Origin: Nonlabens marinus S1-08
GTDB lineage: Bacteria; Bacteroidota; Bacteroidia; Flavobacteriales; Flavobacteriaceae
Assembly (NCBI RefSeq): GCF_000831385.1
Contig: NZ_AP014548.1
Span: 806,001 to 870,000 of the forward strand
Reading direction: 5' to 3'
DNA length: 64,000 nt
Part shown: piece after piece, positions 19,286 through 26,643 of the stretch
Position numbering within the stretch: position 1 is the first letter of the stretch
Layout of the letters: each line of letters opens with the position of its first letter
The notes under the pieces: model-generated
What the model saw: the letters and a program-made list of their open reading frames with translations, nothing else
Told to the model about the DNA's origin: nothing
Database searches by the model: none
Made by a program: the position numbers and the translations under genes

Positions 19286-19394
19286 GGGCGTTACCTCGGC
19301 TTGGGCCGCGGTCGGGCTATCCGCTACAATCTTTTTCTAACTATCGCTTTGAAGCGACAGCTAGAAAAAGGATTTGCGCTGCTATCCCTAACGC
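19286..19394 (+). ncRNA. Structured repeat element, copy 1 (candidate RNA)
   Basis: About 109 nt closed by GCGTTA/TAACGC (19288-19293 with 19389-19394). Inside are three hairpins: CCTCGGC/GCCGCGG near the 5' side, CTTTTTCTA/TAGAAAAAG (19331-19339 with 19362-19370) enclosing TCGCTT/AAGCGA, and GGAT/ATCC near the 3' end. The linkers GGGCGTT and GCTACAATCTTTTT match copy 2 at 20542-20647, while the stems differ in sequence but still pair. It lies between divergent rbfA and mce. An open frame crosses it but has no coding character. It may be a flavobacterial RNA family such as Rfam Flavo-1; that identity is only a suggestion. Confidence 0.6.
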
Positions 19395-19452
19395 AATCAG
19401 ATTAAAGTGAAGCTCACAAGACGTTGGCTCTGTTCTTAATTCTATAAAACTG

Positions 19453-19460
19453 TATTTTTG
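19453..19460 (+). promoter_or_regulatory. Candidate -7 promoter box of mce
   Basis: TATTTTTG matches TAnnTTTG 15 nt before the ATG at 19476; AGGA lies between them. Confidence 0.5.
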
Positions 19461-19475
19461 ATAAAAATCAGGATC

Positions 19476-19883
19476 ATGCTTGGAAAAATTGAACATCTAG
19501 GGATCGCCGTCAAAGACCTTGATGCAGCAAATCAGGTGTATGAAAAGTTGCTAGGTAGCGCTGCCTACAAACAAGAAGCTGTTGAATCTGAACATGTAAC
19601 CACCAGTTTTTTCAAAGCTGGTGAAAACAAAATAGAACTGCTCGCAGCTTCAAACCCAGAAAGTGCCATCGCAAAATTTATTGAGAAGCGCGGCGAGGGC
19701 ATTCATCACGTTGCTTTTGCCGTCGAAGACATTGTAGCAGAATTGCAACGTTTGGAGGAAGAAGGCTTTACCATCCTTAATAAAGAACCCAAACGTGGCG
19801 CCGATAATAAATGGGTAGCATTTGTACATCCTAAGGGTACAAACGGAGTCTTAGTAGAACTGTGTCAGGAAATTAAAGAATAG
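19476..19883 (+). CDS. mce: Methylmalonyl-CoA epimerase (VOC/glyoxalase fold)
   Basis: A 135-aa vicinal-oxygen-chelate protein that should interconvert R- and S-methylmalonyl-CoA in propionate metabolism. It begins MLGKIEHLGIAVKDLDAANQVYE and shows the second metal segment EGIHHVAFAVEDI and the terminal glutamate in GVLVELCQ, the metal ligand pattern of the epimerase. The length fits. The start is the ATG at 19476, which has AGGA just upstream; an in-frame ATG at 19458 lies inside the promoter box. No mutase gene is adjacent. Confidence 0.9.
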   Translation: MLGKIEHLGIAVKDLDAANQVYEKLLGSAAYKQEAVESEHVTTSFFKAGENKIELLAASNPESAIAKFIEKRGEGIHHVAFAVEDIVAELQRLEEEGFTILNKEPKRGADNKWVAFVHPKGTNGVLVELCQEIKE

Positions 19884-19917
19884 TTTGTTGAAACGCACTT
19901 ATAGTATAAAGTAGTAG

Positions 19918-19953
19918 ACTTTTTAATCGGTACATCACAATGCGATATTTTGA
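19918..19953 (+). repeat. Upstream direct repeat of tRNA unit, copy A
   Basis: About 35 nt (TTTTAATCGG…GCGATATTTTGA) that recurs with few changes at 20127-20162, directly before the intact tRNA. It shows that the whole tRNA unit with its 5' flank was duplicated. Confidence 0.75.
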
Positions 19954-20026
19954 GGACCTTTAAATTAGCTAGTTAGAATATCTGACTCTCTCGATAGCTA
20001 TCGGAACAGAAAGTCCCTAAATCCAG
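19954..20026 (+). pseudogene. Decayed tRNA-CAT copy with 18-nt block in anticodon arm
   Basis: Bases 19954-19988 match the first 35 nt of the intact tRNA at 20163 with 6 changes. The anticodon part ATAAT is then replaced by an 18-nt block (19989-20006) containing the palindrome CGATAGCTATCG, after which CAGAAAGTCCCT resumes. The T-arm is lost. The acceptor stem cannot pair, so it is not a functional tRNA. Confidence 0.8.
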
Positions 20027-20126
20027 ACATTCAATTCCATATTAAACACTCGTTTTAATGCTTACCAAAATTTGTCGTGTCAGCAGTTTTTACTTTGAGG
20101 TATTGAGGATTTCGATTACATTTGCA

Positions 20127-20162
20127 CTCTTTTAATCAGTATATCGCACTGCGATATTTTGA
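20127..20162 (+). repeat. Upstream direct repeat of tRNA unit, copy B
   Basis: The second copy of the 5' flank seen at 19918-19953. It probably includes the promoter of the functional tRNA. Confidence 0.75.
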
Positions 20163-20236
20163 GGGCCTATAACTCAGCTGGTTAGAGTATCTGACTCATA
20201 ATCAGAAAGTCCCTGGTTCGAGCCCAGGTGGGCCCA
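20163..20236 (+). tRNA. tRNA with anticodon CAT (Met or Ile2)
   Basis: A complete 74-nt cloverleaf: acceptor GGGCCTA/TGGGCCC, D-arm ACTC/GAGT, anticodon stem TCTGA/TCAGA around the loop CTCATAA (anticodon CAT), and T-arm CCTGG/CCAGG with TTCGAGC. The discriminator is A; CCA is not encoded. Anticodon CAT means elongator methionine tRNA or the minor isoleucine tRNA that TilS modifies with lysidine; sequence alone does not decide. A hairpin terminator follows at once. Confidence 0.93.
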
Positions 20237-20240
20237 CTAC

Positions 20241-20271
20241 AAAACCTCAGCTTTTTGGCTGGGGTTTTTTT
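20241..20271 (+). terminator. Intrinsic terminator of the CAT tRNA
   Basis: The stem AAACCTCAGC/GCTGGGGTTT has a short loop and is followed by a run of T. A close copy follows the decayed tRNA at 20387-20417. Confidence 0.88.
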
Positions 20272-20292
20272 GTGTCTATAAATGATAAAAAA

Positions 20293-20386
20293 AGAGTATC
20301 CAACTCTCCGGATAGCTATCGGGACAGAAAGTCCCTGGTTTGAGCCCAAGCGATGCGCTCAGCTTGCCAAAGTGTGGGTCAACTAC
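20293..20386 (+). pseudogene. Second decayed tRNA-CAT copy with palindromic block and T-arm insertion
   Basis: The 5' third is missing. From AGAGTATC on it follows the intact tRNA, but the anticodon part is replaced by an 18-nt block (20307-20324) around GATAGCTATC, at the same position and of the same length as in the copy at 19954. The T-arm is split by about 25 nt (from 20348). The last part GTGGGTCAACTACAAAACC again matches the tRNA end and terminator. Confidence 0.8.
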
Positions 20387-20417
20387 AAAACCTCAGTTTT
20401 TAAGCTGGGTTTTTTTG
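20387..20417 (+). terminator. Duplicated terminator after decayed tRNA
   Basis: An imperfect copy of the terminator at 20241-20271 (AAACCTCAG/CTGGGTTT with a T-run), part of the duplicated tRNA unit. Confidence 0.8.
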
Positions 20418-20541
20418 TTTTCCGCATTTCTTAGTTTATTAATATTGGGTCTACTTGTACCTAAGGCTGTAATTCAGGTAGTTTCTTATCAAGCCTCTGT
20501 AGCTAGGCGAGTTCATATATTAAATTGCTGTCAATAAACTC

Positions 20542-20647
20542 GCGTTAAGGATTGAGGTGGAAATCCTTTTTATAGCAATCGTGTTTTTGCGTTGCTATAA
20601 AAAGATTGCAGCCGAAAGCCTGACCACGCCTAAGCGTGGGAACGCCC
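20542..20647 (-). ncRNA. Structured repeat element, copy 2 (candidate RNA)
   Basis: Read on the minus strand it mirrors copy 1: GGGCGTT start, hairpin CCACGC/GCGTGG, linker GGCTTTCGGCTGCAATC, a 12-bp perfect stem (20567-20578 with 20592-20603), a GGATT/AATCC hairpin (20549-20553 with 20062-equivalent position 20662 excluded; partner 20562-20566), and closing AACGC. The loops and stem sequences differ from copy 1 while pairing is kept, which indicates selection on structure. Both copies point inward to the mce/tRNA region. Confidence 0.6.
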
Positions 20648-20716
20648 AAAAAATAATTATCATAATATTTGGGTCTCTTTCAAATCCTTATCTTTATCCA
20701 GATCTAAAATTTTCTC

Positions 20717-22576
20717 ATGAAAAAACTTTTTTTGATGATTACCGCTGGTGTATTTATTGCCAGTTGTAGTTCTACTCAAGACACTAAAAAATTTCAAGCC
20801 AACTCTGATGCTCCGTATTACTGGCAACAACAGGTCAAATATGACATGGATGTCCAGATGGATGTGGATCGTTATCAATATGATGGCAAGCAGAAGTTAG
20901 TTTACACTAACAACTCTCCTGAAACACTCGATCGCGTTTATTACCATTTGTTTTTCAACGCATTTCAGCCAGGCAGTCAAATGGACGTTCGTTCTAGAAC
21001 AATTCAGGATCCAGACCGCCGTGTAGGTTCACGTATTGAAGCTTTACTGCCTAATGAGCAGGGCTATTTACATGTCAACAATATGACTCAAGACGGCAAG
21101 CGTTTGAGCCCTATTGAAGAAGGAACTATTCTAATTGTGCCATTATCTCAACCGTTGAAGCCAGGACAGTCCACATCGTTTGAATTGGATTTTAACGGTC
21201 AGGTACCAGTACAAATACGCCGCAGTGGACGTAATAACGCTGAAGGTGTTGCTTTATCCATGACACAATGGTATCCTAAAATAGCCGAGTTTGATAAAGA
21301 TGGGTGGAATGCAAGTCCTTACATAGGTCGTGAATTTCATGGTGTTTGGGGTGATTTTGATGTCAAGCTAACCCTAGACAAAGAGTACACGGTTGGTGGA
21401 ACCGGATATCTTCAGAATCCTAACGAAATAGGTCATGGATATGACAAACCAAATTCTGGTCCTGGTAAAGGAGAAAATGGCATGTTGACCTGGCACTTCA
21501 AAGCGCCAATGGTGCATGATTTCGCTTGGGGAGCTGATCCAGACTTCATCCACGACATCTACAAAGGAGTCAACAATGTAGACCTTCACTTTTTCTACAA
21601 AGACAACGCGGCAATCAAGGACAACTGGAAAAAATTACAGCCAGCGACCAATCAAATGCTGGAGTTCTATAATAAGAACGTTGGATTGTATCCTTACAAA
21701 CAATACTCTGTCATCCAAGGTGGTGACGGTGGTATGGAATACGCGATGTGTACTTTGATTACAGGAGAGCGCAGCTTTGGAAGTCTTGCAGGAGTAACCG
21801 CACATGAATTTGCGCACTCTTGGTTCAACCACATTCTAGCTACTAATGAAGCAAAACACGAATGGATGGATGAAGGGTTTACTTCCTACATTTCAGACGA
21901 GGCGATGAATTCCATCTTCAATGAAAACAAGGAAAATCCATCAGCGGGATCCTACAGTGGTTATATCAGGCTGGCAACTTCAGGAATAGAGCAACCACAA
22001 ACTACTCATGCAGATCGCTATGCACTCAACGCTGCTTATGGAACCAGTGCGTATTCAAAAGGTGCCGTCTTCCTTGCTCAATTGGGTTATATCGTCGGTG
22101 ATGATGTACGCGATCAGATCATCAAGGAGTATTACAACACTTGGAAATTCAAACATCCAGCGCCTAATGACTTCAAACGAGTAGCAGAACGAGTGAGTGG
22201 TTTTGAGTTGGACTGGTATCTTACTGACTGGACCATGACAACAAATACCATTGATTATGCTATTGATGATTTGAATATGGAAAATGGAATGGCTGTGGTA
22301 TCGCTTTCGCGAAAGGGGTTAATGCCTATGCCGCTGGACATTCAAGTAACCATGAAAGATGGGTCTACAAAAATGTACTACGTACCGTTGGAATTGATGT
22401 ATAACCAGAAGAAAGTACCTGCATCCTGGACCGTGGCGCAAGACTGGCCTTGGGCTTTTCCAACCTATGATTTAGCATTAAAAGGGTTTGACGCAAATGA
22501 TGTCGATAGCATCACTATAGATCCAAAAAATAGAATGGCAGATGTTAATAAGGAAAACAACTTATTTACCCCATAA
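20717..22576 (+). CDS. M1-family metallopeptidase, lipoprotein
   Basis: A 619-aa zinc aminopeptidase-like protein. The N-terminus MKKLFLMITAGVFIASC is a lipoprotein signal with a lipobox ending FIASC. The zinc site is HEFAHSW with the third ligand in MDEGF, 18 residues after the second histidine, as in M1 peptidases; GGDGGMEYA is the exopeptidase motif, here with Y for the usual N. Such proteins sit in the envelope and trim peptides. A palindrome copy with one mismatch (22302) encodes SLSRKG near the C-terminus. A terminator follows. Confidence 0.92.
   Translation: MKKLFLMITAGVFIASCSSTQDTKKFQANSDAPYYWQQQVKYDMDVQMDVDRYQYDGKQKLVYTNNSPETLDRVYYHLFFNAFQPGSQMDVRSRTIQDPDRRVGSRIEALLPNEQGYLHVNNMTQDGKRLSPIEEGTILIVPLSQPLKPGQSTSFELDFNGQVPVQIRRSGRNNAEGVALSMTQWYPKIAEFDKDGWNASPYIGREFHGVWGDFDVKLTLDKEYTVGGTGYLQNPNEIGHGYDKPNSGPGKGENGMLTWHFKAPMVHDFAWGADPDFIHDIYKGVNNVDLHFFYKDNAAIKDNWKKLQPATNQMLEFYNKNVGLYPYKQYSVIQGGDGGMEYAMCTLITGERSFGSLAGVTAHEFAHSWFNHILATNEAKHEWMDEGFTSYISDEAMNSIFNENKENPSAGSYSGYIRLATSGIEQPQTTHADRYALNAAYGTSAYSKGAVFLAQLGYIVGDDVRDQIIKEYYNTWKFKHPAPNDFKRVAERVSGFELDWYLTDWTMTTNTIDYAIDDLNMENGMAVVSLSRKGLMPMPLDIQVTMKDGSTKMYYVPLELMYNQKKVPASWTVAQDWPWAFPTYDLALKGFDANDVDSITIDPKNRMADVNKENNLFTP
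22302..22317. repeat. Dispersed palindrome, one mismatch (LSRKG)
   Basis: CGCTTTCGCGAAAGGG differs from the core at one base and reads SLSRKG in the M1 peptidase. Confidence 0.85.
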
Positions 22577-22595
22577 AAAGATTATTTTAAAGTTT

Positions 22596-22623
22596 CAAAG
22601 CCAGCTCCATAGAGCTGGCTTTG
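22596..22623 (+). terminator. Intrinsic terminator after M1 peptidase gene
   Basis: The stem CAAAGCCAGCTC/GAGCTGGCTTTG with a 4-nt loop is followed by TTGTTT. Confidence 0.82.
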
Positions 22624-22637
22624 TTGTTTAGGAGCCC

Positions 22638-22666
22638 TTGATAAACAGTTAACTCCAGTATCTTTG
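22638..22666 (+). promoter_or_regulatory. Promoter of rnpA, -7 box 4 nt before ATG
   Basis: TTG (22638-22640), 18 nt, then TATCTTTG (22659-22666), then CCTT and the rnpA ATG at 22671. The arrangement predicts a leaderless transcript. Confidence 0.72.
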
Positions 22667-22670
22667 CCTT

Positions 22671-23051
22671 ATGGAGTTCACACTGGGCAAAGACAAAAAA
22701 TTAAAGAGTAAGAAAGCTATTGATCAGCTTTTTGTAAGTGGCTTGTCCATACGCAAGGGTGCACTGCGACTCAAGTATACAGCAGTGGAAGGTGAAGAGA
22801 ATCACAAAGTGGGTTTCAGTGTTCCTAAGCGATTTTTTAAGCGCGCGGTAGACCGCAACCATGTAAAAAGATTAATGCGCGAAGCCTATAGATTGCATCA
22901 AAATGAAATAATTCCCCTAGAAAATCAGTTCTATCATTTCATGTGGATCTATCAATCGAATAAGATGCCGGATTACGACCACGCGGAACGATTAATGAAC
23001 GCGGTAATTCAGCAGTTGCAAAAGTCAACTCCCAATCTACAAGAGGAATAA
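22671..23051 (+). CDS. rnpA: Ribonuclease P protein component
   Basis: RnpA binds the RNase P RNA and helps process tRNA 5' ends. The 126-aa basic protein has the family core: LKSKKAIDQLFVSG, KVGFSVPKRFFKRAVDRNHVKRLMREAYRL (the RNR-type motif), and a C-terminal helix. No rpmH precedes it here, unlike in many bacteria. It is followed by the S41 protease gene. Identity is certain. Confidence 0.95.
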   Translation: MEFTLGKDKKLKSKKAIDQLFVSGLSIRKGALRLKYTAVEGEENHKVGFSVPKRFFKRAVDRNHVKRLMREAYRLHQNEIIPLENQFYHFMWIYQSNKMPDYDHAERLMNAVIQQLQKSTPNLQEE

Positions 23052-23121
23052 TAACCCTATGAAAACCAGTGTTTCATAGACTTCGTTATATTTATATTAA
23101 CATTTCAGAAAGCAGTGCCGC

Positions 23122-24768
23122 ATGACACCTTCTAACGTAAACTTCAAACGACAAATTCTAGTACCTATTCTGGGTGCGGTATTCTTCTTTTCACTTGCCA
23201 GTTTCAAAAATGATTTTTTTGAAATCGCTAAGCAAATTGAGATTTTTACAGAGATGTATAAGCAGCTGAACATGAACTATGTGGATGAAACCAATCCGGC
23301 ACACCTTATGGACAATGCCATTGAGGGCATGTTGTCCGATCTTGATCCCTATACCACTTTCTGGACAGAGCAAGAAGTAGAGCGTGCCAAAATTAATTCT
23401 CGTGGCGAGTTCACAGGTATAGGAGCTAACGTCAGCACCAGAGCAGATAAGCTCATCATTCTTGAACCCTGGAAAGATTATCCAGCAGATAAAGCAGGAC
23501 TCAAAGCAGGGGATGAAATCATCCAGATCGATGGAACCAACATTTCTGACTACAATGAAAATGCTGGAGAATTGCTGCAAGGATCTGCAGGGACTGAAGT
23601 TACCGTGACCTACATGCGTCAAGGAAAGCAAAATAAAGCCACCTTAAAACGTGCTGCAGTAGAAATACAAGCAGTCCCGTTCTTTGATATGGCAACGCCT
23701 GATATAGGTTACGTTATTCTTTCAAAATTCAACGAGAAAGCCTCTCGAGAAACTAAGGAAGCCATCAAACAGTTAAAGGAGCGAGGAGCCAAAAAGATAA
23801 TCCTAGACCTGCGTGGCAATCCTGGAGGATTGCTTAGTGAGGCGGTAAATGTTTCCAACCTTTTTATAGAAAAAGATAAGCTGATCACCAGCACTCAATC
23901 TACCGTTGAAAAGTTCAACAAGACTTATTTGACACCACGAAATGCATATGATGCAGACATCCCACTAGCGGTTTTGATCAATGGTCGCAGCGCTAGTGCC
24001 AGCGAGATTGTGAGCGGTAGTATTCAAGATTATGATCGTGGTGTGGTTATTGGCGCTAGGAGTTTTGGGAAAGGCCTGGTACAGCGCCCTAGAGAGCTGA
24101 GTTATGGAACTCAAGTGAAGATTACCATATCTAGATATTACACGCCTAGCGGGCGTTGTATACAGGCTTTGGATTATTGGAACCGGGATGAAGATGGAAA
24201 TGCCGTACGTACTCGCAAGGAGGACTATAAAGCATTTAAAACAATCAACAGTGCGCGCACCGTGTTTGATGGCGGTGGGGTAGATCCAGACATAAAACTA
24301 GCCAGTGCAGCCTACTCTCCTATTACCACTTCATTGTTACGGGAGAATGCGATTTTTGATTATGCCACACAGTATTATTACAAGCACCAGTATGCAGATT
24401 TAGATAAAATTCAATTGACTGATGCAGACTTCAATGCATTTGTAGCGTGGATTGAATCTCGTGGATTTGATTTTGATACGGTTACGGAATCCGCTTTCGC
24501 GAAAGCGTACCTATCTGCCGTGAATGAAGAGCTCGACGATGATATTGCAACCAGCTATAAGGGCATGATGCAGGCCATCCAAAATGCTAAGAAGAAAGAT
24601 ATGCGCGACAAAAAAGCGGAAATCATGAGTCTGCTTACTGATGAAATTGTAAAACGTTATTTCTATCGTGAAGGTTTGTATAAGTACCAACTTAAATACA
24701 ATCCTGAAATTCAGGCCGCTATCAAAGTACTCAACAATCCCGCAGAATATCGCAAAATCCTAAGCTGA
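23122..24768 (+). CDS. S41-family C-terminal processing peptidase
   Basis: A 548-aa carboxyl-terminal processing protease of the periplasm. It has an N-terminal signal/anchor (ILVPILGAVFFFSLASF), a PDZ domain (about 95-170), and the S41 core with the nucleophile in GRSASASEI (Ser about 295) and the catalytic Lys in RSFGKGLVQ. A C-terminal helical region follows. A palindrome copy encodes SAFAKAYLS near residue 460. The stop overlaps the OmpA gene start by 1 bp, so the two are coupled. Confidence 0.93.
   Translation: MTPSNVNFKRQILVPILGAVFFFSLASFKNDFFEIAKQIEIFTEMYKQLNMNYVDETNPAHLMDNAIEGMLSDLDPYTTFWTEQEVERAKINSRGEFTGIGANVSTRADKLIILEPWKDYPADKAGLKAGDEIIQIDGTNISDYNENAGELLQGSAGTEVTVTYMRQGKQNKATLKRAAVEIQAVPFFDMATPDIGYVILSKFNEKASRETKEAIKQLKERGAKKIILDLRGNPGGLLSEAVNVSNLFIEKDKLITSTQSTVEKFNKTYLTPRNAYDADIPLAVLINGRSASASEIVSGSIQDYDRGVVIGARSFGKGLVQRPRELSYGTQVKITISRYYTPSGRCIQALDYWNRDEDGNAVRTRKEDYKAFKTINSARTVFDGGGVDPDIKLASAAYSPITTSLLRENAIFDYATQYYYKHQYADLDKIQLTDADFNAFVAWIESRGFDFDTVTESAFAKAYLSAVNEELDDDIATSYKGMMQAIQNAKKKDMRDKKAEIMSLLTDEIVKRYFYREGLYKYQLKYNPEIQAAIKVLNNPAEYRKILS
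24492..24507. repeat. Dispersed palindrome, exact copy, in S41 peptidase gene (AFAKA frame)
   Basis: The exact 16-bp core reads AFAKA in the C-terminal region of the protease. Confidence 0.95.
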
Positions 24769-25781
24769 TGAAGTCTTTTGCCACACTTGTATTCACTATT
24801 TGCTTTGTGGCAATCAGCTCGGCTCAATTGACGGTCGAGCATAGTATTTACTTTGACCTGGATAAATACAGTTTAAAGCAAAGTGAATTAGACGCTTTTG
24901 ATGCTTTTTTTAAGGATTTGCTTTATTTACCCATTTTAGATGTAGAAATACTAGGCTATTGTGACGATCGTGGAACCATTGAATACAATCAAAAACTATC
25001 TGAAAACCGAGTGGAAACTGTGGCCATGTGGCTGCTGGATCATGACATCAACCTTATGAATATTTATAAGGAAGTAGCTGGTAAGGGTGAGGTTGCTCTT
25101 GATAAAAACAGTGCACAATACAATCTCATCCAGGCAAGAGCTCAAAATAGAAGAGTGGATGTACGCTTTAGACTGGAAGAACCTGCGGCAAGCCGGCTGG
25201 CCATTCCTACCTTACTCAAAAAAGACTTGACTGCTGAACAACGCAAGGTCATTCCAGAATATGAGGAAAAAGTCATTTACCAAGTGCGTAAAAAATCTAA
25301 TAGTGATGAACTGATCCCAATTGAGGATTTAGATGAATACATTTATGTACCAACAAGTATCAGCCCTCCTGTAAATAACCTAGAAGAACCTTTTAAATCA
25401 TTATTGCGCAAGAATATTTCTTCAGGAGAGACGATCATTTTAGAAGATATACATTTCTTGAGAGGGCGTTCGACCTTGAATCCGGAGTCCATTCCCTTAG
25501 TTAAAAGAGTCATTGAAATATTACAAGCGAGACCTAATGTTCACTTTGAAATTCATGGCCATGTATGTTGTATCGATCCTAGATTTGAAGATGCGTTAGA
25601 TCGCAATACTATGAGATCGGACCTTTCCTATGCCAGAGCTAAATTGATTTATAGGATTTTATTAGAGTATCAAATTGAGCCTCAACGTATGGCTTACCGC
25701 GGTTTTGGGAGGACAAAGCCTTTGGGCGGCACTGACCAAGAAGATCGAAGGGTAGAATTGTACATCACAAAAGTAGAATAA
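24768..25781 (+). CDS. OmpA-family protein with two OmpA-like domains
   Basis: A 337-aa exported protein with a signal peptide (MKSFATLVFTICFVAISSAQ). It carries two OmpA-type peptidoglycan-binding-like domains: residues 20-135 (VEHSIYFDLDKYSLKQSE…GYCDDRGTIEYNQKLSENR) and 225-335 (HFEIHGHVCCID…LSYARAKLIYRIL…GFGRTKPLGG). A linker joins them. Two such domains in one protein are less common than one. It overlaps the S41 protease stop by 1 bp. It could tether envelope components to murein; the exact role is unknown. Confidence 0.85.
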   Translation: MKSFATLVFTICFVAISSAQLTVEHSIYFDLDKYSLKQSELDAFDAFFKDLLYLPILDVEILGYCDDRGTIEYNQKLSENRVETVAMWLLDHDINLMNIYKEVAGKGEVALDKNSAQYNLIQARAQNRRVDVRFRLEEPAASRLAIPTLLKKDLTAEQRKVIPEYEEKVIYQVRKKSNSDELIPIEDLDEYIYVPTSISPPVNNLEEPFKSLLRKNISSGETIILEDIHFLRGRSTLNPESIPLVKRVIEILQARPNVHFEIHGHVCCIDPRFEDALDRNTMRSDLSYARAKLIYRILLEYQIEPQRMAYRGFGRTKPLGGTDQEDRRVELYITKVE

Positions 25782-25798
25782 AAGTTTTTATTTGTTCT

Positions 25799-25824
25799 TA
25801 TTCATCGTAATATTGCGATGAATA
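25799..25824. promoter_or_regulatory. Candidate ArsR operator (inverted repeat at gene start)
   Basis: TATTCATCG (25799-25807) and CGATGAATA (25816-25824) form a perfect 9-bp inverted repeat with an 8-nt AT-rich spacer. It overlaps the arsR start, as expected for an autorepressing ArsR/SmtB operator. Confidence 0.7.
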
Positions 25825-26156
25825 TGGGACTGACTAAAAATGAAATTTTTACGGATGAGATCAATGCGGTTTCCGCTTTCGCGAAAGCGATAGGCCACCC
25901 AGCTCGATTGATCATCATCAAATACTTACTACAACGAGAAACTTGCGTTTGTGGCGATCTGGTAAAAGAAATTGGACTGGCACAACCTACCATTTCACAG
26001 CACCTAAAGGCCTTGAAAGAAGCAGGTATCGTGCAAGGAACGGTAGAAGGAACCAGTACTTGTTATTGTATCAATACCGCACACTGGAACGCTATGAATA
26101 CCAAATTGCAAAGTCACCTAAAACCTGTTCCAAACGATTCTAAAAACTGCTGTTAA
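25824..26156 (+). CDS. arsR: ArsR/SmtB-family transcriptional repressor
   Basis: A winged-helix metalloregulator of 110 aa (112 if the ATG at 25818 is used). It has the family core AIGHPARLIIIKYLL, the metal-site ETCVCGDLV (about 38-46), the recognition helix QPTISQHLKALKEAGIV and a C-terminal CC. It should repress the following genes until arsenite or antimonite binds. The start MGLTKNEIF is favoured because the operator ends just before it. A palindrome copy encodes AFAKA directly before the conserved IGHPARL. Confidence 0.92.
   Translation: MGLTKNEIFTDEINAVSAFAKAIGHPARLIIIKYLLQRETCVCGDLVKEIGLAQPTISQHLKALKEAGIVQGTVEGTSTCYCINTAHWNAMNTKLQSHLKPVPNDSKNCC
25874..25889. repeat. Dispersed palindrome, exact copy, in arsR (AFAKA frame)
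   Basis: The exact core reads AFAKA immediately before the conserved GHPARL of the ArsR family, whose consensus already has K-A-L/I-G-H-P there. Confidence 0.95.
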
Positions 26157-26165
26157 ACAACACTT

Positions 26166-26633
26166 ATGAAACTATCTGAATTTATAGACCAACTTGCCAC
26201 CATGGACAAAATCTCCTTCCAACTGGAAGATGGATCAGCCGTTCCCTCACATTTTCACGTGACTGAAGTGGGTAAAGTGCACCGCCATTTTATCGATTGC
26301 GGTGGTAAGGAAAGAGAAGAAACTGTAGTGAATTTTCAACTTTGGAATGCAGATGATTACGATCACCGCCTGCACCCTGAAAAATTACAGCACATCATTG
26401 AGTTGTCTCAAGAAAAACTACAGCTTCCAGATTCCGAAATTGAGGTGGAGTACCAAACTGAAACCATCGGTAAATTTGGAATTACTTATAAAGATGATGC
26501 TTTTGTTTTAACCACAAAGCAAACCGCTTGTCTTGCCGAAGATGCTTGTGGCATTCCAGAGAAAAAACCGCGTCTCAAAATTTCTTCCCTATCATCTACC
26601 AACTCGTGCGCACCAGGATCTGGTTGTTGCTAA
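26166..26633 (+). CDS. DUF6428-type protein of ars operon
   Basis: A 155-aa protein of the kind found in Bacteroidota arsenic operons (DUF6428). It starts KLSEFIDQLATMDKISFQLEDG, has a FHVTEVGKVHRHFIDCGG segment with several His/Cys, and ends in a cysteine-rich tail (CAPGSGCC). The Cys/His content suggests metalloid binding or chaperoning, but this is inference. It lies between arsR and the arsenate-reductase-like gene, 9 bp after arsR. Confidence 0.8.
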   Translation: MKLSEFIDQLATMDKISFQLEDGSAVPSHFHVTEVGKVHRHFIDCGGKEREETVVNFQLWNADDYDHRLHPEKLQHIIELSQEKLQLPDSEIEVEYQTETIGKFGITYKDDAFVLTTKQTACLAEDACGIPEKKPRLKISSLSSTNSCAPGSGCC

Positions 26634-26643
26634 TTTTCTTCTC

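Noticed and set aside
19186..19410. Open frame over structured element copy 1
   Set aside because: It starts inside rbfA on the other strand and follows the RNA-like hairpins; codon pattern and homology are not protein-like.
19989..20324. Group I intron in the anticodon loops
   Set aside because: The inserted blocks are 18 nt, far too short for any self-splicing intron, and the tRNA copies are otherwise broken.
19286..20647. Structured elements as integron attC sites or ends of a composite transposon
   Set aside because: The closing stems read GCGTTA…TAACGC, the reverse of the attC order, and there is no integrase or transposase between or near them.
20340..20769. Open frames over the tRNA remnants and element copy 2
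   Set aside because: They read through tRNA-derived sequence, a terminator and hairpins, and have no start signals.
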